A stretch of 64,000 bases of DNA from Stemphylium vesicarium (taxonomy: Eukaryota; Ascomycota; Dothideomycetes; Pleosporales; Pleosporaceae). Shown piece after piece: positions 32,000 through 43,956 of this stretch. The DNA lies in assembly GCA_004380135.1 (NCBI GenBank), contig QXCR01000093.1, positions 51,605-115,604 of the forward strand. The letters run 5' to 3'. A program made the translations under genes and the position numbers. The stretch's first letter is position 1. Every line of letters begins with the position of its first letter. The notes beneath the pieces were generated by a model. The model did no database searches. It was not told the DNA's origin and saw only the letters and a list, made by a program, of their open reading frames with translations.

Positions 32000-34900
32000 A
32001 GAATATTATCTTTATAAGTAACTTAAGATAATATAGCCTAGAGTTTAGAACTCTTATAATAGCTACTCTATAATAAGATACTTAACGTATTAGACTTAGA
32101 TATAGAGAAGGACTCTAATATTAGGAAACTTAGAAATCTTAGGTAATAGACCTATATTTAGATATAGTAAATAGCCTTAATAATAGATATAGTTAATTAG
32201 CTTTTAAGCTAGCTAATAGCTACTTCTAATAAATAACTTACTACTATAAGAAAATCTAAGATAGTACTACCTAAGAAGTATAGTAGGGACTAAGAGAAAC
32301 TTTAGATATTTCTTACCTATACTAACCTATACTACAAGTATAACAAAATACCTAATAATTAAGAAAAGATCCTTATAGTAAGTATATATATAAAGAATAA
32401 GGCCTCTAATTAGATATAGCTCTATATAGACGATTACTTACTTAACTCTATCTATAAAGAAGTAAAAGTAGAGACGTAAGCCTTATTTATAAGTTAGACG
32501 GGATTTAAATAGGAAATAAGACGCATCTTTGGAGAAGTAGACGCTAAGAACTAGGCTAAGAAAAGGATTACTCGCCTGAGGCAAACCTCGTCAGTGTTAG
32601 TATACACGGCAGAGTTTAAGTAGCTATAAGCGCGGATCGATTGGGATGACGCGGCGCTTTAAACGGTTTTCGAGGCAGGCCTAAAAGAAAATGTCAAGGA
32701 TAGTCTTATGCACCACAATAAGCCCGAAACACTGCACGCTCTGGTCGAGCTAGCTATACGCATCGACAACTAACTTTAGGAACGGAATAACTAAAAGAAA
32801 TACTTCTAACCTAACGTAGCTAATATAAGAAGATAGCGTAGTAGATATAATAATAATAGAGACGCTATTATAACTAGTAAAGTATAAGATAAAGCTAAAG
32901 ATAGGAAGATCTAAAGGAAGTTTAACGATAGACTTTCTAAGAAAGAGCATTAGAAACGCTATAATAATAAAGTATATCTCTAATATAGAAAGAAAGAATA
33001 CTTCTATAGAGATTACCTAGAGAATAATAAGGGATAATAGAGAGTTACTAAGATTAGAATAATTAGATAGGGCACGCCCTATTCTAGAGAATAGTCTACT
33101 AATAGTAATATTAGTAATATAGAACTCTATAAGGAGGCTTAGCTATTAGATAACGCTACGTATAAGCTCCTCCTCTAAGTAGTTAAAGTAAAAGAGGTTA
33201 TAGTTTAGAATAAGGTCTAGCTAACTAATTTAAAAGTCTACGTAGTAATAGTACGATAACGCCTAAGAGACTAATAGTATTAGAAATGCGGATAGGACTC
33301 GCACTTAGTAAATAAATATAGCTATAAAGGAAGAATCGCTATTTTAGGCTACGGAGCTAAGAAAGTAATATAAAAAGCCTTTAAATAGTAACTATACTTT
33401 AAGGAACTAGAAGAACCCGCGGAAATACCTATAGAACCTTAAATACCGCAATAGCGTACCCCTAAGCACTAGATAAAGCACTAGATAGATTATAAGCTAA
33501 AGTGCTAATTCTATAAAAGCTAACGAAAAGCTACTAGTAAAGAAGTTAAAGCTAATTAGCACGGTTTTCTTAAAGATAATAAATATTAAGTAAAGAATTA
33601 CTATAGGCATCTAAGTAAGTAAGAAAAGAACTAAGCCTAAGAAGACGTAAGTAAGGATAGACTAGCTAAGAATAAATAGTATATAAAGAACGTACCTATA
33701 AGTTAGAGACTAGTACCTTATAAACTCTTATATTAGACGTTCTACTATAAGAATAATTATAGAACCTACTACGACGCTAAGTATAGCGTAGGCTACTTTC
33801 CTAGGGAATAGAAAGACTAGTAGTTAAAAAACTAGAATACTACTAGGGATAGAGTCACGCTAGTGTAGGTAGTCCTAAAATAACCCTCTATAATATATAA
33901 GATATAAGTCTATAAAACCTTAGATTAAAGATAGAAGTCTTAGTACATAGATATAAGATAATAGCGACTATTAATAGTAGAGCTGTCTAGATAATTATCT
34001 CGTTATAAGTAGTAGAAAGATATAATATACCCTACTAGGCTAAGAAATAGCTAGTACGAGTAGTATTAGCCGACGATAACTCTATAGGATATAGGGATAG
34101 TATAATAAGACTAGAGATCTAACTAGTATTATTAGATATAGTAGGGATTTAGGACTAGATAAATATTAATATTATAGATCTTAGAGAAGAAGACATATTA
34201 ATTAGCTATAATTAGTTAATTAAGTATAATCTAGCTATTAATTAGCTAAGGAAAACTATACTCGGCCAAGAATCTACGCGCAGGGTTACTAGAGTATAAA
34301 AAGAGACACGCCCGACAGTCTAGAGCTTACCTAAGAATAGGAGGATTAGTAAGATCTTACCTTATAAGATCGCGAGAATCTATAAGAAGAACCCTAAGAG
34401 AATAGGAGTTATATAGTTAAAATGCGCCGCAATTATAAAAAAAGGGCCTATATTATTAAATATTCTAAAGGAATACGATATAAATAAGTTTAGAGAACTA
34501 TTTAAGGAAACGGAAGTAACTAAGTTAGTAGATTACTAGGAGTGGGATTACAAGATCCACATCTAAGAAGAAGCCAAGCTCGTCCCGGGACCAATGTACC
34601 CAATCGCGCCTAAGCACGAGCTAGAGTTGCGCAAGTACCTTAGAAAGAATCTGAGTAAACGATTCATCCGCAAAAGCAAAAGCCCAATAGCTTCGCCTAT
34701 ACTATTTATTAAGAAAGCTAATAGAAAGTGGCGACTATATATTAACTACTAAAGGGTAAATAGTAGCACGAAAAAGAATTAATACCTACTATTACTAATA
34801 ATAGAGCTTATAGATTAACTCTAAGAAGCGAAGTAGTTTACTAAATTTAATATTTAGGAAAGATTTTACTATATTTAAATTACTAAGAGATATAAGTAGA

Positions 34901-37740
34901 AGACCGCCTTTAAGATAAAGTATAGACTATATAAGTATATAGTTATGCTATTTAGATTAACGAACGCGCTAGTAATCTTTTAAGTAGTTATTAATAAGGC
35001 ACTCTATAAGTATCTAGGAATCTTCGTAGCTACCTACCTAGACGATATACTAGTATATTCTAAAGGTACGCTAGAAGAATATATAAAATATATAAAGAAG
35101 GTACTATAGAAGCTTAAATAATATAAGCTATACTTATAACCTATAAAGTATAAATTCTATATAAAAGAAATAAAATTCCTAGAGTTTATTATCTTAATAG
35201 AAGGTATAAAAATAAATCTAAAGAAGATCTAGACTATATAAAAGTAGCTAACTCTTAAAATAATTAAGAATGTATTATTCTTTCTAAGATTTATAAACTT
35301 TTATAGAAAGTTTATTAAAAAACTACTTCTAGATTATAATACTACTTATAAAGATTATAAAGAAAGAAGTAAAGTTTTAATAAGAAAAGAAATACTAAGA
35401 AGCTTTTAACTAACTAAAGTAGATATTTCTTAGAGCCTCTATACTTAAGATGTACGACCCTAGACATAAGACGTAAGTTAAGACTAACGCGTTAGATTAT
35501 GCACTCGGCGCTATACTATTATAGCTATATAATAATAGAAAATAGAGACTAATATTCTACTATTCTAGAAAGTTCTCTAGAGTAGAACTTAACTATAATA
35601 TTTATAATAAGAAACTACTTAAAGTAGTTAACGCCTTTAAATAATAAGAAGTATATCTATTAGGACTTTTAGACTAGATTATGTAACGAGGCTACCTCCC
35701 TCGTTACAGCTACAGCCAAGACCAGACTCGGAGTCAACCCCGAGTCGCTTCGGACCTGATCCTAACTCAGTTCTGACTTAGCCCTCCCTAGCCTACATGT
35801 ATTTAAACCTACTATTCCCTAGATATAGATAGGTAGTTTTCTACAATCCTTTCGTATAAGACCTATAGGTGTTAATAGATCTTAGGTTACGGTTCTCCCA
35901 CGCACTCCCATATGCCTCTGAGTGAGACCACGCCGAGTTCGGATCTCTTGTCTTGCCTGCGTCGTTACAGATTAAAGTATTTTCTAATTACTAGAATTTA
36001 ATAAGCTTTATAATAACTAAGAAGCTTAATAGAAGATAAGTTTAATAAGCTAAGATACTTTCTTAATTTAACTTTAAGATTACTTATAGAGCTAGAATGC
36101 TTAATAGAGTAGTAGACGCTTTAAGCTAAAGATCTAATCTAAGAGAAGAAGGTTATAAGAAACCACATAATGTAGTACTTAAGAAGATGCCTAATGGCAG
36201 TCTTAAGTATAACCAGCCGGAACTGGCCAGAATAGCTAAGGTAACCGCGCAAGTAGAGACACTACAACAGCATTGGCAGCAGGAAGCAGCTAACTAGCAG
36301 TTCGAGCCCGAGGCAAACAGCTCCGACAAACTATTGTAAGACGAAAAGGAGTACCAAGATATAGTTACGAAAGAACGAACCTATATACCCCTATATATAA
36401 GGAAAGACCTTATCACGGAACTATATAAGTCCCTAGAATACAGACACGCAGGACTAGAGGAAATAGTTAGACGACTAATAAAGGTATTTGCTATACTACG
36501 CTTGCGAGCGTAGGTATAGAATATCCTAAGTAACTATTTAGCATATTACTAGAATAAGCCTAAGAGATATAAGCCCTACGGCCTACTATAACTCTTATAG
36601 CCGCTAGAATAACTTTAAACTAGCGTAATAATAGACTTTATTATAAAGCTCCTAAAATTATTAGAACTAGAATTAGTAAGACTCTATAATATAGTGCTAG
36701 TTATCGTTAATTAATTAACTAAAGTAATAAAGTTTATACCTATAAAAGAGACTATTACAGCAGAAGAATGCGCGTATAAAGTTACTAAGATACTAGTATT
36801 AGAGTACGGGATGCCTAAAGAGTTTATTACTAATTATAATAAACTATTTACGTCTAAGTATTAGGACATATTCCTAGTTAGGTTAGGTATAAAGAAGAAG
36901 CTATTAACTAGCTTCTACCCTAAGATAGACGGCTAGACGGAATAGACGAACTAGACACTAGAATAGTATCTAAGGATATACGCTAATAAGCTATAAGATA
37001 ACTAGGTTAAACTCTTACTAATAGCTTAATTAGCCTATAATAGCACGAAGTTAGCGACTACGAAGCACTTACCGCATTATGTAAATTATAAATATAAGCT
37101 AGTTGCTTATTAAGATTTAAAGAATATAGAAAGTATTATAGTAAGCGTAGATAATAAAGCCTACCTTATACGAGAACTCTATAAAGAACTAAGTAAAAAT
37201 ATAGCTTAGAGGAACCTTATAATATCTAGAAGTGCAAATAAATAAAGAATTAAGGGACTAATCTTTAAAAAGGGGGATAAAGTTCTCTTATTAAGATAAA
37301 ATTTAAAAGTTAAGAGGCTATATAGAAAATTAGATAATCTCTAAATAAGACTCTTAAAAGTTCTAGAGGTAATAAATCTAGTAAACTATAAACTCTAGTT
37401 ATTACTAAGTATATATATCTACTCTATCTTCTATAAAAAACTACTAGAATTAGTATCTCTAAATATTAAGCTAGTAATAGATATAGAGCTTAAAGATAAT
37501 AAGTATAAAGTTAAAGAAATTAAAGACTTATAGAAGTTTAGAGGTTAGTAAAAGTACTTAGTTAAGTAGAAAGAATAGCTTAAGAGCTATAATACTTAGA
37601 ATTCTAAAGAAAATCTAATAAACTATAAGTTACTAGTATAGAAGTACTACTAGAAGTTCTTAAAGAATTTAGAATTATATCTATAAAAAAGAAGAAGTAA
37701 TTATAAGAAAGATTAAAGATATTAGCCTATAACTAGCCTA
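32000..37740 (+). pseudogene. Gypsy gag-pol remnant with chromodomain
   Basis: The plus strand encodes a Ty3/Gypsy polyprotein broken by very many TAG/TAA codons. A gag fragment is readable at about 32565-32775 (DWDDAAL, HHNKPETLHALVELAIRIDN). Reverse transcriptase starts near 34540 (LVPGPMYPIAPKHELELRKY), and the catalytic box YLDDILVYS is at about 35035-35061. RNase H lies about 35440-35690, interrupted by the solo LTR. Integrase remnants run about 36370-37200. A chromodomain-like stretch (YKVKEIKDL, YLVKWKE with stops) is near 37500-37620. The order RT-RNase H-integrase fits Gypsy. No functional protein can be made. Confidence 0.85.
35692..35969. mobile_element. Solo LTR (278 bp), TSD GATTA
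   Basis: Starts TGTAACGAGGCTACC and ends GCGTCGTTACA, flanked by GATTA at 35687-35691 and 35970-35974. It interrupts the RNase H region of the host Gypsy element and is far less mutated than its surroundings. A truncated, inverted, RIP-mutated relative lies at 45523-45795. Confidence 0.85.
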
Positions 37741-38203
37741 GATTAGCTAATAATTTAAGTAGCGGCGGTTCGACAGCCGGAAGGTCCATACTAGAGGTAG
37801 AGCTCCCCTCGGCCTCCTCTTACGCACGATCCTAGAGATTCAGGATAGCATAATCACGGTTAGCGTACGACCGCTCTAAAGCCTCCGTCTCCGCGACTTC
37901 TAAATAAAGGCGAGCAACCTTAGTCTTAGCCTAAAGTAGGGCTAAGCGCTTTTAATACTTATCTACTTTAACCTTCTCCTACTCTTCTTTAGAAACGAAG
38001 AGACTACACTCCGCCTTTATAGAAATATAATTAGTATAATAACTAGTTATAGTATTTATAAAATAGCGAAGATTCTTCTTCTCGCACTACTTATAACGGA
38101 ACGTTATCTCTAGACCTTTTTCCCTTATACGGTTAGCACGAGTTCAGCGCTAAGAAGTCGAATTCTAGGGATAGACGCGACGGGACGTGGCGGCTTTAGG
38201 CAT
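37733..38203 (-). pseudogene. Antisense accessory ORF of the Gypsy element, decayed
   Basis: One minus-strand frame of 157 codons runs from an ATG at 38203 to a stop at 37733, broken only by RIP-type stops. It starts MPKAATSRRVYP and later has helical, charged, coiled-coil-like sequence (LALL, TKVARLYLEVAETEALERS). It ends with EEAEGSSTSSMDLPAVEPP. It lies between the polyprotein and the 3' LTR, antisense to both. I do not recognise the family. The position is the same as that of the intact antisense gene at 51447-52217. Confidence 0.6.
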
Positions 38204-38342
38204 AGTTAGGAAGGTATAAAGAATAAGAAAAACGTACTATAATAGACTTACTAAAGCCTTATATATAGCCCGCACTTAATTGCGTAGTATAAGAAAATAA
38301 TAATCTAGAGTATTAAGATAATAACCCTAAAAGGGGAGGTAG

Positions 38343-38808
38343 TATTATAGATAATAAGTAAAGGCCTCTTCTAGACAAAAGATATAATATTAGTAGCTAA
38401 TAGTTATATAAACTATTAGGTAATAATTAGCGTAGAGCGCGTAGATTACGTAACTAGTATCCTACTAAGATAGGACCTCTAGGAGGCTACTATATAAAAG
38501 GAGGCTAGCGCTCTCCTAAACCTCTTACTTAGTAGGGAGGTATAGGAAAATAAAGGACTTAGTAATAAAGATATAAAGATAGAAAGGTTTTATTATTTCT
38601 CTTATTATAGTTAACTCTTATAGTTATATCTCTTACTTAGATTACTAACTAGTTATTCTATTACTTATATAAAATTAAATTATCTTTACTTAAATACCTA
38701 CTATTCTACTTAGTCGCTAGATAACTCTACGGGCCTACCGCCATACAATACCTCACCTGCCTTAGTACGGACCAGGACCAGAGAAGTATCGCCGAACCCC
38801 GTATAACA
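38343..38808 (+). repeat. 3' LTR of the 31478-38808 Gypsy element
   Basis: Pair of the LTR at 31478-31939. Its last 100 bp retain more C and G (GGGCCTACCGCCATACAATACC) than the 5' copy, so mutation load is uneven between the two. Confidence 0.88.
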
Positions 38809-38813
38809 TAACT

Positions 38814-40500
38814 ATAGATTCTTAACGCCTTATTAAGCGTAGTAAGTAAGATATATATAAGCTTTAATAGTTAGATAATAAAAAGTAGTAAATATAGCTT
38901 TTTTAGAGTAGTTACTTACTTTACTAATATAGCTAGAATAATATAAGACCTACCTATTAACCTACCTAAGCTCGCTAGCGCCCACACTAGTAAGGCTATT
39001 ACTAAAGCTATCTTAATAACCCTCTTAGCGTATAGAGTAACTAGTAACTAAGTAGGTTACTTTATACTAGATAACGCCGCTAATAACGATACTACAATTG
39101 CCGCGCTCGCACGCGAGTATAACTTCGACCTAGCTTACTAGCGCCTCTACTATAGTTACTATACTCTTAATCTAATTAGCTAGGCTATTATATTTAGTAA
39201 TAATAAGGACGCCTGTAGTAACACTTAAGAGTAGTATAGTGCTGAAGAGCAGTACATGCGAGAGTGGCGGAAAGATGGCCCTATAGGCGTCCTAGTTGAC
39301 GTCATCAACTATATCAAAACGCCGCAGCAGTATGAGCTTTTTCGCAGTTTTCAGCACCGCGCCAATGCCGACCTGCCCGCCGAGGAGCGTCTCAAAGTGC
39401 TGGAGCCCGTCAAGCCTGTTGTTACTCGCTGGAACTCCTACTATGCCGCTTTTGAGCGAGCTACTAAGCTTTCAGCTGCCTACAACTTGTACGCCGAGCA
39501 CCACATTAATAGTATCATCCTCGAAGACGCGCACGCCAACAAGCAGAATAACAAGCGGCCCGACGCTCCAAGCTGGATGAGATCAACTAGGCTGCGAGCT
39601 GCTGATTGGGCAGTAATTACAGAGTATTAGAACTACTTAACGCCGCTTAAGTACGCTATAAAACGGCTTAAGGGGCGTAGTAAAGATAGTAAATATAGGG
39701 CGATATATAAGGTTATACTAGTTTTTAAGTATATACTTAGCTAGCTTAAGAACTAGGCACGCTTATTTAAATAAGTTAACTTTAATGCTTAATTAGAGGC
39801 CTCTAAGGATGACCTAAAGGTTAACCTCCTTGCTGCGTAGGCTAAGGCTAATAACTACTATAGTAAACTTAACGCCTCGCCCGCCTACTACGCCGCTATA
39901 TGCCTCCACCTATACTATAAAACTTACTGCGATGTGGCCTAGGCTAATAAAGCTAGGTAACTTAGTAGTGCCAACGTGGCGTTTTAGCAGCTCTAGGCGG
40001 CGTACAAACCTCATCGCCCACGCCAGTCGTACACGGCTGCGCTAAGTAGCAATAATATAGACGAGGCAATTAGCGCTATACTTAGCCGAAACGTCGGCTA
40101 AGAAGCTCCGTTAGACGAGTTTGAGCGCTAGAAAATGCAGGAGCCGCAATAGACGCAGGAGTAGTACACCGCGGATAGCAATCTAGTCTAATACTAGATT
40201 TAATTACTACTAAAATACCCGCATTTAGCGCAGTTTACAATTAATATTATAACTATTTTAGTATTAAGTAGTAACTATAAGCGCCTCTTTAGTAAGCTTA
40301 GTAACCTACTTAAGCTAAAATAATAAGCTTTAAATAGTAAGCTACTTATAGCTCTTTAATTAGTAAGATTCTAAGTAAGAGCTAGCTTTAAACTAACTAT
40401 TTATAATAAGGCTAAGCTTTTAGATAAAGAACTTTTAGATAATTATAATATACTTAAATAAGATCGTTAGCTATAGTAATATAGTAGTAGTATTTAGTTC
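38814..40500 (+). pseudogene. Inner hAT transposase, central and C-terminal remnant
   Basis: Continues the inner hAT coding region after the Gypsy insertion. An unmutated patch at 39241-39630 encodes MREWRKDGPIGVLVDVIN and PVVTRWNSYYAAFERATKL, the conserved hAT RW motif region. Flanking sequence is saturated with TAG/TAA stops. Towards 40200-40400 the dimerisation region is only dimly visible. Confidence 0.75.
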
Positions 40501-40662
40501 TTTAGTAGTTAAGTAAACTAAGTACTTATAAGTAAATTAAGTAAGTTAAGTAAGTAATAAATTGCTCCTAAGTAAGTTAAGTTACGCATACGCTCTAACT
40601 AAGTAAGTTAAGTTTGAGTTAGTGACTTGCTTAACTTGCTTGTTGGCAACTCTGCTGTAGAG

Positions 40663-43076
40663 CCGCAAGCAACTCACTGCCGATCGCGCGTCGTTTTGGC
40701 TCGAGTAGATCACCGAGCTCGCTGAAGAGCCGCTCGCACTCACAGCTTGATGCGGGGATAGTTAGTATATCGATTGCAAACTGGCTTAAACACCGGTATT
40801 TTAAGCGCATAGGAATCTAGTACTAGATAGGGTTGCCATCGTCGACAGCGTGCCACGCCGGCTCCTAATTTAGCTAGCGATCGTACTTATCGCCTTGTAG
40901 TATTCCTGTAACGCTGCGACGCGTAAAAGCTCCAATTACGTTATCAATGTTACTTGTTCTTGTCGTAAACAACTGAGGCGCTAAGAGCAGCGGCAGCGGC
41001 TGCTTATAGCCTTGCCAAAGACGCTGAAAGCCGTCATTAGCGACGCGTAGCCACTCCGGCTTGTCACGCCAGCTGTTTTCGCAGTAGTATTTATAATAGG
41101 GGTAGAGGCAGGTAGCGGCGTAATAGATTAGTGAGTCGTGAAGTTTATTATAATAATCGTTAGCCTTATGCTAGGCAGCGCGGAGGTTAACATAAAGGTA
41201 GTCTGTATAATTAATTATTAGCGCGCTATACGCATAGTAAGGTGTAATTATTACCTTTAGGCGCCTCTGTATGAGCGCTGAAATCGACGTTAGCGTACGG
41301 CTGCGCGAGTTCCTCCATGTTGCGCAATATATACTCAAAGACCGGCAGCACCTCGTATATGGCGCCGAAGCTGCTGCTGTCGGTGCGTCCCTCTAGCCTT
41401 TTTGTTGCAATTTTGAGCGGCTCAAGGCAGTTCTGGTACTCGGTAATTGTTGCCCAGTCGCTAGCACTGAGCCCGCCGGATCTCATCCATACTGGAGCGT
41501 CAGCAGGTTTGCTACTTCGTTTATCGTTAATAGCGACGCGACTGATGTGCTTCTCCATATATCGATCAAAGCCGCCGTGGAGCAACGTAGCGCGCTCGAT
41601 TGCGGCAAAGTAGGAGTTTCATCGAGTGACAACTGGCCGTACAGGCGCAAGGACTGGGACCTGCTCATCTGCCGGTAACTCTTTATTAGCCTCTCGCTGA
41701 CAGTCCTGAAAAAGCTCATGTTGCTGCGGTGTTTTGATGTAGTTTATTACAGCAATAAGAGTGCCTAGTTGCCCATGCTGCCGCCATTCTGTCATATATA
41801 GCTCTTCTGTTTTAAGCTTAGCTGCAACGTTGTCGTACGAGTCCTTGTCGTCGCCAAAGAGGAGCGCTTGGCCGATGAGATTGATCGTATGAGGACCGCA
41901 GCGGAGGCGCCGGTGCGCAGGATCAAAGCCGCCGTAGTCGCGCGCGATTGTAGTAACTGCAGTGTCGTTATTTAACGCGTTGTTAAGAATAAAGTAACCT
42001 AGTTAATTAGGTGTAACCCTAAACTATTTTAGCGTTTTAATAATAATAGTAGTAATGGCCTTACTAGTGTGCGCGCTAGCGAGTTATAGGAGGCTGATGG
42101 GGAGGTCGTATATAATGCTAGCAATAGTAGTAAAGTGAGCAACGATACTAAAGAAGCCACGCTTACTACCTTTTATCGTCTAACTATTAAAGCTTATATG
42201 TATTTTACTTATAGCTATAGATAGGGCTAGGACTATCTATAGCTTTAGTAACTTAAATAGCCTTATCGCGTACGTTGCGACACTGCGAGGGCTTCGCCAT
42301 AACGCGCTTTCTACCTCTGGGTTGGCGAACTTAATTATATCGCGCGTCGATTGCCGCGCGATTATTTCTATTAGCATATTATTATCGACAAGCTAGAGGA
42401 CAAAGGCGAGTTGAAATTTCTATACGTTAAAGTAGCCAAACACGTTGACTGCTTCTTGGGATAGTTCAATGCCGCCGTCGATCGCCTGCTGCAGGGACAG
42501 CTGACCTTGCCCGTACGCGATGCTGCCTTTCATGTCGAAATCTTTAGACAGGCCATGGCCTCGTGCAGCCTTCCGGAGGTGAGTTGCTGCTGCAGACGTC
42601 GCTCTCGTTATATCGTATAGGCCACCACCGAAGACCTTGTGAGAATGGCAGTATCTGCATACAAACCACACGCTTTTTGGGTTGCTACGCTTGACGACGC
42701 GATAGCCATGCTGATATATCCAGCTCTTCTTGCCTATTGGCGCCTTAACTGGCTTCATGTATTGCTTCAGCCGCTCCCATTCAATCCCATTAAAGTGATC
42801 GGCACCGTCAGTCTCCCACGTCGACCGGCCAGCGCCAGCGTCGTCTGCTATTGATACAGTGCCAGCGTGGCTGCCATCGGTGGGTGCGGCAATCTCAGCT
42901 TCAGGTTGCGACTCCAAAAACTGCGTTTCCCACGCTGGCTCAGACGGCGACTTGGTGGCCTGGCTAGCCAGGGCTTCTCGGGGCGACGGCGATCGCTGCG
43001 ATAGGCGCGGTCGTTTAGCAGCTTCAGCAGCAACTGTGGGTAGGCCGCTGCGCTTCTTTTGAGATCGGGGAGGCAT
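40663..43076 (-). pseudogene. Outer hAT transposase, main part
   Basis: The N-terminal 218-codon frame (43076-42420) contains a basic Ser/Pro region, then a BED-type zinc finger: VWFVCRYCHSHKVFGGGLYD followed by SAAATHLRKAARGH. A middle fragment (about 41719-41226) includes WMRSGGLSASDWATITEY and LEGRTDSSSFGAIYEVLPVF. The C-terminal dimerisation part near 40760-40663 reads SSCECERLFSELGDLLEPKR, then stops at the inner hAT insertion and resumes at 29245. About 41980-42300 is RIP-mutated. It is inactive because of the insertion and stops. Confidence 0.85.
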
Positions 43077-43400
43077 TGCGACGCGTTGTTGAGAACAAAG
43101 AATATGGGCGGAGGATAGAGGGTTAAGAGGAGCTCTACTAATACGACTTAGCAGGACGCGCTATTACGAGAAAATCTATTATTTATCTATCCTTTACTAT
43201 CTACCTCTATAGTAGCGGTAAAATCTTATTAATCTAATAATCTAGATATTATAGATTAATTAATTAAGCTACTAATCTAAAGGCTAGCTTCTTAATTTAA
43301 TTATAGCTTTAATCTAGCAATCTCACAAGATCAATCTCATAATCCGGATTGATTGTTGCGGACTCTGCCCGGGTGACTCAAAACCGGGTGGGCTAGCTTA

Positions 43401-43956
43401 GGCTCTAGCCTATTACAGGTGCCCCTGATCGGACGGTGCGCTATGAGCCTAGGTACGCTTTACTCCTGTAGCTCTGCACTTCGCCGAAAGAGCTTAACCT
43501 TCTCGCAAAAAGCCATGATGCAATTGACATCTACCCTGGGACGCGATATGTCGTGGGGATGTGCTGGGAGCTTCATATGGCTGATGCTTTGCACCTATCA
43601 GTCCGACTGGCTGGAGAGTAGTGCACCGGGGCGTGTCGGATCTGTACGGGGAAGCGGGGAGCTGCGATCGCCGCTAGGTCTACGCGCTAATCATTTCGTG
43701 AACCCATTTGCATGCCACGGGACTTCTTCCGTAGCTGCCACCCCTCGGGGCTATGTCCACAATACTATTAAGTAAAACGTTAACACGAGGTTACTACGGC
43801 GCGTCTTCCGGTAGCGTACAATCGACCCTCTCCTTTTGCTACGGTAGCATAGTGAAGAGAAACTATGCATGTTTCATATATAGTGAGTAAAAACGCCCTT
43901 TGTCTGTACTGTAAGTACCATCCCTATCATCCTTGTTCTGTTTCGCTGAAGACGGT
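43401..43956. other. Left flank of the 7TM gene island
   Basis: From about 43410 the composition returns to host-like, with CpA and TpG present. A short open frame (43419-43775) has no recognisable domain. The region should contain the promoter of the rhodopsin-domain gene. Confidence 0.4.

Larger units (their letters stand above)
31478..38808 (+). mobile_element. Ty3/Gypsy chromovirus, RIP-mutated, TSD TAACT
   Basis: LTRs are at 31478-31939 and 38343-38808 (about 462-466 bp). The 5-bp duplication TAACT is at 31473-31477 and 38809-38813. A purine-rich tract (AAAAGGGGAGGTAG) precedes the 3' LTR. It inserted in the inner hAT. The first dinucleotide of the 3' LTR is TA rather than TG, a RIP-type change. 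A solo LTR is nested at 35692-35969. Confidence 0.9.
29254..40654 (+). mobile_element. hAT transposon, inner copy (plus strand), TSD CTGTAGAG
   Basis: The left end CACAGTTGCCAAAAAGCAAG and the right end CTTGTTGGCAACTCTG are inverted repeats with flanking 8-bp duplication CTGTAGAG at 29246-29253 and 40655-40662. It inserted into the C-terminal coding part of the outer hAT. Subterminal regions are rich in CTTGCTTG/AAGTAAGT motifs, as hAT ends often are. Without its nested elements it is about 3.3 kb. The transposase frame is heavily mutated. The two hAT copies are related (both N-termini carry an FESQFLES/WETQFLES motif) but clearly different. Confidence 0.88.
28901..43367 (-). mobile_element. 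hAT transposon, outer copy (minus strand), TSD CCCGGGTG
   Basis: The ends CACAATCCGCAACAATCAA (28901) and its imperfect inverse ending GCGGACTCTG (43367) are flanked by the 8-bp duplication CCCGGGTG at 28893-28900 and 43368-43375. It sits in the right inverted repeat of the Fot1-like element. Removing the inner hAT leaves about 3.06 kb. Transposase pieces run on the minus strand: the BED zinc-finger part at 43076-42420, the middle at about 41700-41226, and the C-terminal dimerisation part split across the inner insertion. Confidence 0.88.
27028..43398. mobile_element. Fot1/pogo-like DNA transposon, outermost layer of the nest
   Basis: The left end AGCTAGCCCACCCGGTTTCG at 27028 and its inverted copy ending at 43398 are flanked by TA at 27026-27027 and 43399-43400. 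That is the TSD of Tc1/mariner-type elements. The right inverted repeat is interrupted by the hAT insertion at 28901-43367. Without nested insertions the element is about 1.9 kb minus later small insertions, the usual Fot1 size. A transposase remnant lies just inside the left end. A third copy of the terminal repeat occurs at 45457-45522. Confidence 0.8.
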
